Below, one piece after another: positions 8,535 through 16,755 of a stretch of 36,797 nt of DNA. The position numbers were made by a program, and so were the translations under genes. How positions within the stretch are numbered: position 1 is the stretch's first letter; the number at the start of each line of letters is the position of its first letter. The stretch is from Phycisphaerales bacterium (GTDB lineage Bacteria; Planctomycetota; Phycisphaerae; Phycisphaerales; UBA1924), in contig JALHNL010000022.1 in the NCBI GenBank assembly GCA_022843545.1, positions 1-36,797 of the forward strand. Reading direction: 5' to 3'. Below the pieces are notes generated by a model, which saw only the letters and a program-made list of their open reading frames with translations, searched no databases and had not been told where the DNA came from.

Positions 8535-8553
8535 GCGATCGCGCGATCGCGCC
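8508..8553. repeat. Two adjacent perfect palindromes at the end of array B
   Basis: A 20-bp perfect palindrome spans 8508-8527 (six G, ACGATCGT, six C) and a 22-bp perfect palindrome spans 8532-8553, the latter made of two abutting GCGATCGC octamers flanked by GC and its complement. Both would form strong RNA hairpins downstream of the minus-strand four-helix protein gene that ends at 8657. GCGATCGC is the cyanobacterial HIP1 octamer, but two copies here are more simply explained by the palindrome. They may serve as a terminator or a 3'-end stabiliser. Confidence 0.75.
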
Positions 8554-8656
8554 ATCTCCCCGCGGGGACCGAATCCCGGCCGCCGGAACGCCTCGGCCCG
8601 GCTCCTGGGACGGGGCAATCGGCCCGACCGGCTTCCGCCGGACGAGCCGCGTTGGT

Positions 8657-8998
8657 TCAGTGCCTGGCCATCTTCCGGCACGAGTCGGCGCACGCCTTGC
8701 ACGCGGCGGCGCAGGCCTTGGTCGGTGCGTCCTCGAGCCCAAGTTCGGCGCAGCACGCGGCGCAGGCGTCGCACACCGTGGCGCACGCGGCGCAGACCGC
8801 GGCGTGCTGCGGGGAGCCGCGGTGCAGGAAGCTGTGCGCCGACGCGCAGATCTCGGCGCAGTCCATCAGCGTGCCGATGTGCGCCGGGTCGGCGGGCTGG
8901 CCGGTCTTGACGCAGTGGGCCAGGCAGTGCGGGATGAGGGCCAGGCACGCGTCCATGCACTGATGGCAGGTCTCGGCGCAGACGGAATGAGCGGACAT
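8657..8998 (-). CDS. Four-helix-bundle Cys-rich copper-binding protein (DUF326/Csp-like)
   Basis: The 113-residue protein has 18 cysteines spaced as CxxxC along amphipathic helices (for example CAETCHQCMDAC, CAEICASAHSF, CAACATVCDACAACC). This is the DUF326 pattern; the structurally known relatives Csp1 and Csp3 line the core of a four-helix bundle with Cys and store many Cu(I) ions. No signal peptide is present, so it is Csp3-like and cytosolic. AAGGAG precedes the start at good spacing. It is the last gene of the long minus-strand run, 132 bp after the DUF5676 gene. A paralogue with the same number of cysteines lies at 26388-26744, and both have a 21-bp repeat array downstream. Confidence 0.88.
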   Translation of the reverse strand: MSAHSVCAETCHQCMDACLALIPHCLAHCVKTGQPADPAHIGTLMDCAEICASAHSFLHRGSPQHAAVCAACATVCDACAACCAELGLEDAPTKACAAACKACADSCRKMARH

Positions 8999-9130
8999 GA
9001 TCGACTCCTTGTCTGTCCCCGCGACGGTCGTCGACGGCGGACGGTTCTTGCAGCGGCCCGGACAACACCCCGCCAGGCCTCGGGGAACGATCGAATGCGG
9101 TCGCTGAGCGATCCTCGGCGCCGGCGGGGT

Positions 9131-9463
9131 TCAGGGCTTCTCAGATTCGCCGCCGGACGGGTGCGCGGTGCCGCGGGGCGTGGCCGTGGGCCGGGGCGGC
9201 CCGGTCAGGTTGTAGATCGCGGCGATCGTCGCCCCGAGCAACCATCCGAGGACGAAGACGCAGAAGGCTCCCGTGGCGGTCTGCGTCCACGTCTTGTCCC
9301 ACGTCAGAACGGGGCCGAAGTCGAGGCCGTGGACGAGCGCGTTGGCGAAGTGCAGCGCGGCGTCCTTGGGCACGAGAGCCATGACGACGGCGCAGCCAAG
9401 GTGGAGCACGGCGAGCGTCGCGCCCAGCGCGAAGCCCAAGCGACGCGGATCAATGATGTGCAT
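9131..9463 (-). CDS. DUF5676-type small membrane protein
   Basis: The 110-residue product has two membrane segments: about residues 9-30, and 68-88 (CVFVLGWLLGATIAAIYNL). A conserved-looking WDKTWTQTATGAF turn lies before the second. It resembles DUF5676 proteins, which occur next to copper and mercury resistance genes. The C-terminal 25 residues are Pro/Thr/Gly-rich and probably disordered. AAGGAGGGAG precedes the start. The start overlaps the end of the upstream small membrane protein gene by 14 bp, indicating translational coupling. The molecular role is unknown. Confidence 0.65.
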   Translation of the reverse strand: MHIIDPRRLGFALGATLAVLHLGCAVVMALVPKDAALHFANALVHGLDFGPVLTWDKTWTQTATGAFCVFVLGWLLGATIAAIYNLTGPPRPTATPRGTAHPSGGESEKP

Positions 9464-9704
9464 GGTCGCTCCCTCCTTCGCGTCGGGCCGACTCGGTGGG
9501 CGGCGTTGCGTCGCGGTCGGATCCGCCGCGGCGCCACGAGAACGTGGCGGTGAGGAGATGGCAGGCCAGCATCGCGGCCAGAGCGATCGGGATGACCCAG
9601 CCCTCGCGCACTCCGACGAGCGGGAGCACGAAGATCAGGAGCAGGGGCCCGAGGCAGCCCAGCAGCATCAGCCACAAGTGTTTGTGTCCGGGTCCGCAGC
9701 ACAT
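9450..9704 (-). CDS. Small two-span membrane protein with MCCGPGHKH N-terminus (DUF2933-like)
   Basis: Start chosen at the ATG at 9704, with AAAGGA in front; a longer frame reads back into the multicopper oxidase gene and is not credible. The 84-residue product starts MCCGPGHKHLW, a Cys/His cluster fit for metal binding. Two hydrophobic helices follow (about 12-30 and 36-54), then a charged tail ending in HAHH. This resembles DUF2933-type small proteins found in heavy-metal resistance loci. It lies 44 bp downstream of the multicopper oxidase gene and overlaps the next gene by 14 bp. The function is unknown; both ends could bind copper. Confidence 0.65.
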   Translation of the reverse strand: MCCGPGHKHLWLMLLGCLGPLLLIFVLPLVGVREGWVIPIALAAMLACHLLTATFSWRRGGSDRDATPPTESARREGGSDHAHH

Positions 9705-9748
9705 GGCGTGGTCCTTTCTCGGCGGGGCGATAGTGGCCCGGGCGCAAC

Positions 9749-11047
9749 TCAGCCATCGACAGGCTCGGCGACGGTGCCCGGCGGGTGCGCGTACCAGCCG
9801 GGGTCCTTCCCGTCTTCCAACGCGGCCCGCACCTTGACGAGCGTGAACATGCCGCCGGCGTCGATCTCGTCGAAGGGGCCTTCGGTGGCGCTGCCGATCG
9901 TGTTCGGCGGGCGGCCCATCTCCATCATGCCGGTCATGCTCGCTGGCATGGGCATGTAGCCCGGGATACGGCGAGCAAGACGGGCCGCGGGCCCGGCCTG
10001 ATCGACTCCGAGCAGTTGCGGCAGGTTGTGCCCCATGCCGTTCATCAGGTGGTGGACCTTGTGGCAGTGGAAGGCCCAGTCGCCCTCCGCGTCGGCGACG
10101 AACTCGATGTCGCGCGCCGAGCCGGTCGGGACGTTCACCGTGACCTCCGGCCACTGGCCCGCCTCGGGGATCGGGCCCCCGTCGGTGCCGGTGACCTTGA
10201 ACGAGAACCCGTGCAGGTGGATCGGGTGCGAGTTGGTCGTGCTCAGGTTGCCGATGCGGATCCGGACGCGCTCGCCCAGACGCGCGAGCATCGGCGAGGT
10301 GCCGGGGAACATCCGCCCGTTGAACGTGAACAGGTTGAAGTTGGTCATTTCCGTTGGGTCGGGCGTGGCCGAGCCGGGCCGCACGAGCCACTCGTTGAGG
10401 AGGATCGCGTAGTCGCGGTCGACGGCGCGCACCGAAGGTTCGCGCGGGTGCACCACGAACAGGCCCATGAGCCCGAGGCCCATCTGGAACATCTCGTCGA
10501 AGTGCGGGTGGTACATGTACGTGCCGTGCTGACGGAGCGTGAACTCGTACCGGAACGTCTGGCCCTCGCGGATGTGCTTCTGCGTCAGCCCGCCCACCCC
10601 GTCCATGCCGTTGGGCAGCAGGATGCCGTGCCAGTGCACGGTGGTATGGATGCCCTTGGGCAGTCTGTTGGTCACGAGGATGCGGACGCGGTCGCCTTCG
10701 ACGGCCTCGATCATCGGGCCGGGCGATTGCCCGTTGTATCCCCAGCAGTTGACCACCACCCCCGGCGCGAACTCGCGCTGGACCGGCTCGGCCACGAGCC
10801 TGAAGACCTTCACGCCGTTGTCGAGCTCGTAAGGCAGGGTCGGCGTGTCGAGAGCGATCACGGGGCGGTACCCGCGGGTGCCGTTGGCGGGTGCGGCGGC
10901 ATGGGATGCGGGCGGCCTTGACGGAGGCACGGGTTTGGATGGGACATGGCCCTCGTGCTGCGGCTGCATCGCCGCGAGCAGAGGGGCGGCGGCGAAGGCG
11001 CCCGCGGTCGCGGTGAGCACTTGTCTGCGTGTGATGGGCTGGCTCAT
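9749..11047 (-). CDS. Periplasmic multicopper oxidase with Tat signal
   Basis: The 432-residue protein begins with a Tat signal (TRRQVLTATAGAFAAAPLLA). All four copper-binding segments are visible: HWHG 138-141, YHPH 179-182, HPIHLHG 274-280 and HCHKVHHLMNGM 327-338, giving the trinuclear cluster and the type 1 site (Cys328). Enzymes of this CueO/CopA-oxidase class oxidise Cu(I) to less toxic Cu(II) using O2. There is no long Met-rich insert of the CueO kind, though the tail has MPMPASMTGMMEMG, which may bind Cu(I). GGAG precedes the ATG. It follows the TolC-type gene by 46 bp in the same operon run. Other substrates such as Mn(II) or phenols cannot be excluded. Confidence 0.93.
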   Translation of the reverse strand: MSQPITRRQVLTATAGAFAAAPLLAAMQPQHEGHVPSKPVPPSRPPASHAAAPANGTRGYRPVIALDTPTLPYELDNGVKVFRLVAEPVQREFAPGVVVNCWGYNGQSPGPMIEAVEGDRVRILVTNRLPKGIHTTVHWHGILLPNGMDGVGGLTQKHIREGQTFRYEFTLRQHGTYMYHPHFDEMFQMGLGLMGLFVVHPREPSVRAVDRDYAILLNEWLVRPGSATPDPTEMTNFNLFTFNGRMFPGTSPMLARLGERVRIRIGNLSTTNSHPIHLHGFSFKVTGTDGGPIPEAGQWPEVTVNVPTGSARDIEFVADAEGDWAFHCHKVHHLMNGMGHNLPQLLGVDQAGPAARLARRIPGYMPMPASMTGMMEMGRPPNTIGSATEGPFDEIDAGGMFTLVKVRAALEDGKDPGWYAHPPGTVAEPVDG

Positions 11048-11093
11048 AGTCGAGGACTCCGGTCGATCGGTTTGCTGGGCGTGTGCGATTGAG

Positions 11094-12554
11094 TCAGGGG
11101 TGCTTCATGCCCGGCATGTCGGGCATCGCCATTGGAGGTGGCTGGGAAGGGACACCAGCGGGGGGAGCGACGATGGCCTCCGCGCGCTTAGGGACGCGAA
11201 CGCCCATCGCACGCTCAAGCTCGGCGCGGGCGGTCCAGTAGTCCTGCTGGGCTCGCGCCGCGTCGATGGCCGAGCGGGCCTCGGCGCTCTTAGCTGCGAG
11301 CAGTTCGGGGTAGCCCGTGATCATGGCGTTGTGCTCAGCGAGCGCGAGCTGGCCGACCTTCCGCCGCTCAGGGAGGATCACGCGCTCGTAGCGAGCGAGT
11401 GAACGACGGGCGAGCGCCATCCGCTCGGCCGCAGTGCGCACCTCGGCGCGGGCCGCGCCCCGGCGGGACGCCAAACGCTCCTCCGCCTGGCGGATGAGTG
11501 CCTCCCGCCGGGCGTAAACCGCCTGGTGCTGGTGAAAGATGGGGAGTTCCACGCTGAAGTGCGGGCCGGTGGATTGAACTCCCTCACTGCTGCGTTCGGT
11601 CTCGACGCCGACGCTCCCCTTGGCGAGGAACCACTTGCGGTCGAACTCCAGCCCGAGCCGCTGCTGCTCCACCTCGCGGGCGAGGAGCGCAAGGTCGAGG
11701 CGGCGATCCAACGCGGTGGTCACCATTCCTTCGACGTCAGGATCGCCGGACGGCACCGGATCGTCGTTCGCGGCGATCGACCAAGGCGTGAGGCCGTCGG
11801 TTAGATCCAGGAGCCGCCCGAGCTCCTCGCGGCTGATCCGGGCGGCCGACTCGGCCTGGTCCAGTGCGATGGCCGCCTCCGCGGCGGCAAGACGTTCCCG
11901 GGCGAGTTCGATCTCCGGGACGTGGCCGAGCGGGAACTGCTGCTCCGCGATGTCCCGCGCGGCCGCGCCGAAGTCTGCTAGGGCGCGCTGGTGCTCGAGT
12001 ACGCGCTGATCCGCGGCGAGCCGGTGCCAGGAAACGCGGACGCGTGTCGCCTTGTCGAGCACCGCGTCCGTGACGCGCAGCAGCGCCGCGTCGAGGTCGT
12101 TGCCCGCGATGCGCTTGCGAAGGGGTACGAGGAACACGTCCAGCCAGAGGTCCAGGCCCACGTTCCAGTTGACGCCGCTGGGCCCGCGGTCGGGTATGCG
12201 GAAGAAGCCGGCGAAGTCGGGGTTGCGGAGAAGCCCCGCGTGGACGAGGTCGGCCTGAGCCACGCCGAGGTCTTCATAGACGGCTTGGAGCTCGCGCGAT
12301 CTGAGCAGGGCGACCTGCACCGCGGCGTCGGCCGTGAGGGGCTGTGCGAGCAGCCCGGACACGAACCCATCGGCGTCCGCGTCTTCGGGCCCACCCAGTC
12401 GCCAGTGCACCCGAGACGTCGCCGGCCCGAGGCGCTCGGCGGCGGCGGAGCGCACGTCGCCGAAGCGCTCGTCGGGCCGGACGGACACGCAACCGGCCAA
12501 CGTGAAGATGCACACCGCCGACAATGCCGCGCGGGATGAACGACTGAGGGTCAT
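11094..12554 (-). CDS. TolC/OEP-family outer-membrane channel lipoprotein
   Basis: The 486-residue protein has a lipoprotein signal ending FTLAGC, two repeats of the long coiled-coil OEP type, and phrases typical of the family: LRNPDFAGFF after LVHAGL, and FSVELPIFHQHQAVYARREALIRQAEERL in the second repeat. Members form trimeric outer-membrane tunnels for RND pumps, here most likely for metal export (CusC/CzcC-like). The C-terminus is Met/Pro-rich (MAMPDMPGMKHP), consistent with copper binding. The start overlaps the DUF1622 stop as ATGA. The cognate RND permease is not in this operon; the RND genes at 30464-35281 or 36315 onward are candidates. Confidence 0.9.
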   Translation of the reverse strand: MTLSRSSRAALSAVCIFTLAGCVSVRPDERFGDVRSAAAERLGPATSRVHWRLGGPEDADADGFVSGLLAQPLTADAAVQVALLRSRELQAVYEDLGVAQADLVHAGLLRNPDFAGFFRIPDRGPSGVNWNVGLDLWLDVFLVPLRKRIAGNDLDAALLRVTDAVLDKATRVRVSWHRLAADQRVLEHQRALADFGAAARDIAEQQFPLGHVPEIELARERLAAAEAAIALDQAESAARISREELGRLLDLTDGLTPWSIAANDDPVPSGDPDVEGMVTTALDRRLDLALLAREVEQQRLGLEFDRKWFLAKGSVGVETERSSEGVQSTGPHFSVELPIFHQHQAVYARREALIRQAEERLASRRGAARAEVRTAAERMALARRSLARYERVILPERRKVGQLALAEHNAMITGYPELLAAKSAEARSAIDAARAQQDYWTARAELERAMGVRVPKRAEAIVAPPAGVPSQPPPMAMPDMPGMKHP

Positions 12555-12916
12555 GGAGAGGGCTCCGTGGCTGGAATGACAGAGGCAGGTTGGCTGGCAG
12601 TTGTTGCCTTGCGGAGTTCGAAGGCGATGGACAGGCTGAGGACGGTGCGGATCACGATCACACCCGCGAGCAGGCCCATGCCCTCGAGGGTCGGGGTGGT
12701 CACGGTCTTGAGGATGTCGGCGGCAATGAGGAATTCCAGGGACAATACCAACCGTCCGGCGAGGCGGAGACGGGCAGTCGTGACCTGACCGTCGAGATCA
12801 CGAGCCATTGCAGCACGAGCGACCTCGAACACCCCCATCACAGTCGAGGCGACGATCATCACCGCGGCGATGGCCTCGATGACTCGTGATGCGGCGTTGA
12901 TAGACACTTCGAGCAT
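12551..12916 (-). CDS. DUF1622 membrane protein
   Basis: The 121-residue protein has three hydrophobic helices (about residues 10-34, 48-68 and 78-98), with LRLAGRLVLSLEFLIAADILKT before the second, the core pattern of DUF1622. The family is found in many bacteria and its function is unknown. The tail is Ser/Thr/Pro-rich. The 3' end overlaps the TolC-type gene start by 4 bp, so the two are translationally coupled. The ribosome site before the ATG is weak. Confidence 0.8.
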   Translation of the reverse strand: MLEVSINAASRVIEAIAAVMIVASTVMGVFEVARAAMARDLDGQVTTARLRLAGRLVLSLEFLIAADILKTVTTPTLEGMGLLAGVIVIRTVLSLSIAFELRKATTASQPASVIPATEPSP

Positions 12917-12948
12917 GGGGAAATCCGAACGTCATGTATGCATGCGGC

Positions 12949-13296
12949 TTATCGTCGGTTCGAGACGGGTGGCAAACACTTGTCACAGTCCACACCTTCC
13001 GGCGCACACTTGGCACACCAAAGCCTGAGCTCCCCTTCTTGTTCGTAGATGGACACATCCGTTCTGCATTCGGGACACTGATGTACGCGCCGGTACTCGA
13101 CGTGCCGCCAGCCACCTCCTCGGTACTCGCCCCAGAGATGCACCTCCCTCTTCGCCGCGTCGTAGCACGAACGGCAAACCCGGACTCCGTCGGCCACCGA
13201 GTCCGACTGACGATGCGGCGTTGTGGAGCAGCCCACGGCGAGTGCCGCGAGAAGAACGAGTGAGCCAGAAACCCAAATACCAGCGTTCGGGCGCAT
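12949..13296 (-). CDS. Cys-rich periplasmic lipoprotein with zinc-ribbon-like CxxC pairs
   Basis: The 115-residue product has a lipoprotein signal (LLAALAVGC). Its mature part carries four CxxC-like knuckles: CRSCY, CPECRTD, CAKC and DCDKC, plus several His residues. The core SIYEQEGELRLWCAKCAPEGVDCDKC is nearly repeated in the paralogue at 21485-21823. AGGAG precedes the start at good spacing. Knuckles of this type bind Zn(II) or, in the periplasm, could take Cu(I). Both paralogues lie beside a TolC-type gene, suggesting a metal-delivery or channel-accessory role. I do not recognise a named family. Confidence 0.7.
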   Translation of the reverse strand: MRPNAGIWVSGSLVLLAALAVGCSTTPHRQSDSVADGVRVCRSCYDAAKREVHLWGEYRGGGWRHVEYRRVHQCPECRTDVSIYEQEGELRLWCAKCAPEGVDCDKCLPPVSNRR

Positions 13297-13348
13297 GCGT
13301 GAACTCCTTTGACTCCTGCTTGACGACCGCAGACAGCGACGCGCGCCG

Positions 13349-14158
13349 TCAATGGTGCTTGTACCAACCGACCCCCTTGATGTCGTTCCACGAGTTCGTC
13401 TTGTGGCAGAGGTAGCACTGGCTCACGTCCGCGCTCTCGATCCGGGCGACCTTCATCGACACCATCGAGAAGTGCTCCATGTAGTGGCTGGGCGGGGCCT
13501 GATGGCACTGCGCGCAGTCGGTCGACAACGCGGAGGGGTGGCGGAATTCGCGGATCGACCATCCGCCGACGGCCGCGCTGGTGGCGTGGCAGGAGGCGCA
13601 GCCGCTGCCCATGAGCCCCCGGTGCGGATCCTGATTGGCGTGGCACGCGTTGCAGTCGAGCGCCAGTTCGCGCGGGGTGATCCGGGGGTGCGGCGCCGGC
13701 CGCGACGAGGCCACGCCGAGGGCCGCCATGATGGAGCGGGCGTCCGCCTCGGTGAGCGCGCCGCTGGACGCCGACTCTTCGGCGTGGTCGACGAGCGCGG
13801 CGTGCACCATGTCGATCGGGCGGCGCTCGCGTCCGAGATGCTCGACATGGCACTCCGAGCACGTCCCGACGTCGGCGTGGAACCGCGTGCTCTGCTTGGC
13901 GAGAACACCCTCGGTCACCGCCCCCGACGCGTGGCACGCCACGCACTTGTCGGCCGTCGGGCCCTTGTGCGGCGTGTGGCATGCCTCGCAGCGGTCGGCG
14001 AGGAACTCATGCTTCAACGAGAGCCTGCCCGGGTTCACGAACTCGCCCCATCCGGGAGCCGCGGACGTGCCTCCGCGGTGCGACATCAGCGGCAGCGCCG
14101 CGGCCGCACCCAGAGCCCCGAGTGTCACGACCGCGTAGATGATCTCGATCCTCTTCAT
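13349..14158 (-). CDS. Seven-heme periplasmic cytochrome c
   Basis: Start set at the ATG at 14158, which overlaps the stop of the cytochrome-b-like gene by 4 bp, giving 269 residues. An N-terminal hydrophobic segment (IIYAVVTLGALGAAAAL) acts as signal or anchor. Seven CxxCH motifs are present: CEACH 57-61, CVACH 72-76, CSECH 100-104, then CNACH, CASCH, CAQCH and CYLCH. Extra His residues (HTPHK, HVEH, HYMEH) can serve as distal ligands. The spacing resembles cytochrome c3/c7 or NapC/NrfB-like electron carriers. It probably receives electrons from the upstream cytochrome b and flavoprotein and passes them to a periplasmic acceptor. The acceptor is unknown. Confidence 0.92.
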   Translation of the reverse strand: MKRIEIIYAVVTLGALGAAAALPLMSHRGGTSAAPGWGEFVNPGRLSLKHEFLADRCEACHTPHKGPTADKCVACHASGAVTEGVLAKQSTRFHADVGTCSECHVEHLGRERRPIDMVHAALVDHAEESASSGALTEADARSIMAALGVASSRPAPHPRITPRELALDCNACHANQDPHRGLMGSGCASCHATSAAVGGWSIREFRHPSALSTDCAQCHQAPPSHYMEHFSMVSMKVARIESADVSQCYLCHKTNSWNDIKGVGWYKHH

Positions 14159-14919
14159 GGCAGCCACCTGATCCCGAAGTACCACGCCGACCAGACGTGG
14201 ACGGCCAGGAGCGCGTAGAGCACGATGGCGATAACGATGTGGCACGCGAGCCAACGGCCGAACGCGTCCTTGACGACCTCGTGAGACTTGATGGCGTACT
14301 CGAGGTCGGCCATCGACTCGGACAGCCGAATCGCTCGCTCGCGCACGCCGGGTGGGCGGCCAGCGCCCGCGGCTGGGTCGGCTACGAAGAAGGGGGCGGC
14401 CAGACGCGAGAAGAATCCCGCGAACGGCCGCAGGGCCGCAGCGGCCTCGGGCTCCTTGGCCAGCTCGCCGGCCGTCCGCTCGTACGCGACGCGCATCCCG
14501 GCGAGCATCTGCTGCTGCTCGCGCGAGTCGGCGCTCAGGCGGCCCATGAGGTAGCGTCCGACGAAGCCGCTCACGGCGACGATGAGCATCATCGCGGTCA
14601 GCGCGATCCCCAGCGGGCTCTCGAAGCGGTGCCCGCTGTGCAGCACGCCGAGGATCGGTCCGAGCACGCCCGCGTAGATGTGGACGGCCAGCAGCGTGCG
14701 CATCGACACAACACGCGTCACCGGCCCCTTAAGGAACGGGAGGCGCTTGACCACGAGGTATGCCAGCGGCACGAGCATCAGCGCGGCCGCGGAGATCCCC
14801 AGCACGCCGCCCGCGAGGCTGCCCGGGAAACGCGGGTCGCGGTGGACGGAGAACCCGAGCGCCAGCACCAGGAGGAGCAGCAGCAATCCAGTCACGATGG
14901 CCCGTTCACGTTCCTGCAT
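14155..14919 (-). CDS. Cytochrome-b-like integral membrane protein
   Basis: The 254-residue protein has about five membrane helices. Helix histidines are suitably placed for heme b: HIYAGVLGPILGVLHSGH in one region and CHIVIAIVLYALLAVHVW near the C-terminus, both with a pair of His about 14 residues apart. This resembles cytochrome b561 or ferric-reductase-type heme proteins. A soluble helical loop lies between (residues ~130-215). GGAGG stands 8 bases before the ATG, within the end of the upstream oxidoreductase gene. By order (FAD/2Fe-2S, then b, then 7-heme c) it would move electrons across or along the inner membrane. The exact family is uncertain. Confidence 0.72.
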   Translation of the reverse strand: MQERERAIVTGLLLLLLVLALGFSVHRDPRFPGSLAGGVLGISAAALMLVPLAYLVVKRLPFLKGPVTRVVSMRTLLAVHIYAGVLGPILGVLHSGHRFESPLGIALTAMMLIVAVSGFVGRYLMGRLSADSREQQQMLAGMRVAYERTAGELAKEPEAAAALRPFAGFFSRLAAPFFVADPAAGAGRPPGVRERAIRLSESMADLEYAIKSHEVVKDAFGRWLACHIVIAIVLYALLAVHVWSAWYFGIRWLP

Positions 14920-14922
14920 CGC

Positions 14923-16755
14923 TCAGGCCTCCACTTCGAGGTTGGTCGTCGCCTGGGCCTGGCATGCGAGGACGATGCCGTTCGCTTTCTCCTCAGGCGA
15001 CAGCGCGTCCTCGACGGCCATCGTCACCGACCCCTTCCTGAGCCGGACCTTGCATTGCCCGCAGGTTCCCGCTCGGCAAGAGTTATCGATGACCACGCCC
15101 ACATGCTCGGCGGCCTCGAGCACGCTCGTCCCCGGCGGCAAGGGGGCCGATCGATTGGAGATGGTGAATGCCACCACAGGCGTCGCTGGCGAAGGCTCGA
15201 CCATCGCGGCCTGGACCGTCGCCTGCCGGTCACTCTTGCTGCCGGCCGGGCCGAATGCCTCGGTCCGGATCTGCTCGCCGGGGACGCCGAGCTCAAGCAG
15301 CATCGCTCGCGTGGCGTCCATCATGGTTGCCGGGCCGCACAGGTGGACCCTTCGACGCGCGATGTCCGGCACGGACTGGGTGATGAGCTCCTTGGTCATG
15401 CGACCCTTCGGGCCCATCCATGCGGTGCCGTCGGCGCGGGACATGGTCGCGACGACGTGCAGATTCGGGTGCCGCTTCTGCAGGCGCTCGAGTTCTTCCC
15501 GGAACACGAAGTCCGCCGAGGTGCGGCAGGCAAAGAGCAGAAAGATGTCCTTGTCCCAACCCCTGTCCGTGAGCGATCGCACCACGCTCATGAGAGGAGT
15601 GATGCCCACCCCGCCGCCGATCAACACGATCCCGTCCGCCTCGGCGCCCGTGAACGTGAAGCGGCCCTGGGGCGCGGCGACCTGGAGCAGATCGCCCGGC
15701 GCGACGCGGTCGTGCAGGTACCGCGACACCACCCCCTTCTCCTCACGCTTGACAGTGATCTCCACGTATCCCCGCTGTTCGGCGGAAGATGCGATCGTGT
15801 ACGAACGCTTGGTGGTGCTGCCCGCCTGGGCTACTGCGAGCGTCAGGAACTGGCCGGGGAGGAACTCGAAGGGCACCGGCCCGCCCGTCGGATTGACGAG
15901 CCTGAAGGTCTTGATCCCCGGCGTCTCGTCGAAGACGCTGGCGACGCGGAGCGAGCCGCTCCAGGTGCCGGTCGACTGCTGTGCGCGATCGGACACGGAT
16001 GCCGTGGGTGGAGGGGCCTGTGGATCGACGCCAGACGACCCTGTGGCGGGCGGGGTGGGGGTCGGTATGGCGACCACGGCGCCCGGCGGCGGCTCCGTCA
16101 AGCGTGCCAGGAGAGCTGTAGCCCGCCTCATCTTGACGACGTACATCAGCACCATCACGACCGCGAAGGCACTCAGCAAGACCATGACCGCCCAGTGCCA
16201 CAGGGACCAGCCCAGCCACCCGTGCGTCATGGGGGGGGCGTGCATCGGCAGGCTCAGCTCTCTCTTGAACCACTCGAGCGCGATCTGCTGGGGCGAAGCG
16301 CCCGCGGCGGCGGCACGGTGGGCCGCGAGGCCACTGTCGAACCGGGCGAGGCCCTCCCGCATTCGTCCCACCGCGTCCTGCATCGCGGCGTAGTCGTTCC
16401 TGGCCGCGGCCTCCTGGAGCACCTGGAGCGCGTCCGACACGGCCCGCGTCCCGGACTCCATGCGCGCATGTGCGTCGCGCTGCAGCTCGGCGAGTTGTTC
16501 CGGAGAGAGTGCGGGGAGCCCGATGAGCCGTGGGTACAGCTCCTTCGGCGGTGTTGTCCCCATGCCCTGCATCATGTCCGCCATGCCCGACATCGCTCCC
16601 GCGCCGGTGGAGGTTGCTGGCGGCGACTGTGGCACACCTGCCGGCGCGGGATGGTGTTTGGCGTGCTCCTCGGGACTGACCTGCGCGGCCACAGAGAGCG
16701 GCACGCAGAGCGCGACGCCGAGGCCGAGAGACAATGCCGCTCGCCCGCGCCTCAT
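14923..16755 (-). CDS. Membrane-anchored FAD/NAD(P) oxidoreductase with C-terminal 2Fe-2S ferredoxin domain
   Basis: The 610-residue protein has several parts in order: a signal peptide (to about residue 24), a His/Pro/Met-rich segment (EEHAKHH, MSGMADMMQGMG), a helical region (~75-170), one membrane helix (~178-206), a Pro/Thr linker, an FNR-type FAD domain (RSYTIASS), an NAD domain (IGGGVGITPLMSVVR, CGPATMM), and a plant-type 2Fe-2S domain with C560, C565, C568 and C598. The catalytic end would be cytoplasmic if the signal-like segment is cleaved and the helix spans once. Such modules take electrons from NAD(P)H to a membrane partner. The start overlaps the HD-GYP stop by 4 bp. The periplasmic Met/His-rich head joined to a reductase is unusual. 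Confidence 0.85.
   Translation of the reverse strand: MRRGRAALSLGLGVALCVPLSVAAQVSPEEHAKHHPAPAGVPQSPPATSTGAGAMSGMADMMQGMGTTPPKELYPRLIGLPALSPEQLAELQRDAHARMESGTRAVSDALQVLQEAAARNDYAAMQDAVGRMREGLARFDSGLAAHRAAAAGASPQQIALEWFKRELSLPMHAPPMTHGWLGWSLWHWAVMVLLSAFAVVMVLMYVVKMRRATALLARLTEPPPGAVVAIPTPTPPATGSSGVDPQAPPPTASVSDRAQQSTGTWSGSLRVASVFDETPGIKTFRLVNPTGGPVPFEFLPGQFLTLAVAQAGSTTKRSYTIASSAEQRGYVEITVKREEKGVVSRYLHDRVAPGDLLQVAAPQGRFTFTGAEADGIVLIGGGVGITPLMSVVRSLTDRGWDKDIFLLFACRTSADFVFREELERLQKRHPNLHVVATMSRADGTAWMGPKGRMTKELITQSVPDIARRRVHLCGPATMMDATRAMLLELGVPGEQIRTEAFGPAGSKSDRQATVQAAMVEPSPATPVVAFTISNRSAPLPPGTSVLEAAEHVGVVIDNSCRAGTCGQCKVRLRKGSVTMAVEDALSPEEKANGIVLACQAQATTNLEVEA

Noticed and set aside
8535-8550. 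HIP1 octamers as evidence of cyanobacterial origin
   Set aside because: Only two abutting copies forming one palindrome; gene content otherwise points to a planctomycete.
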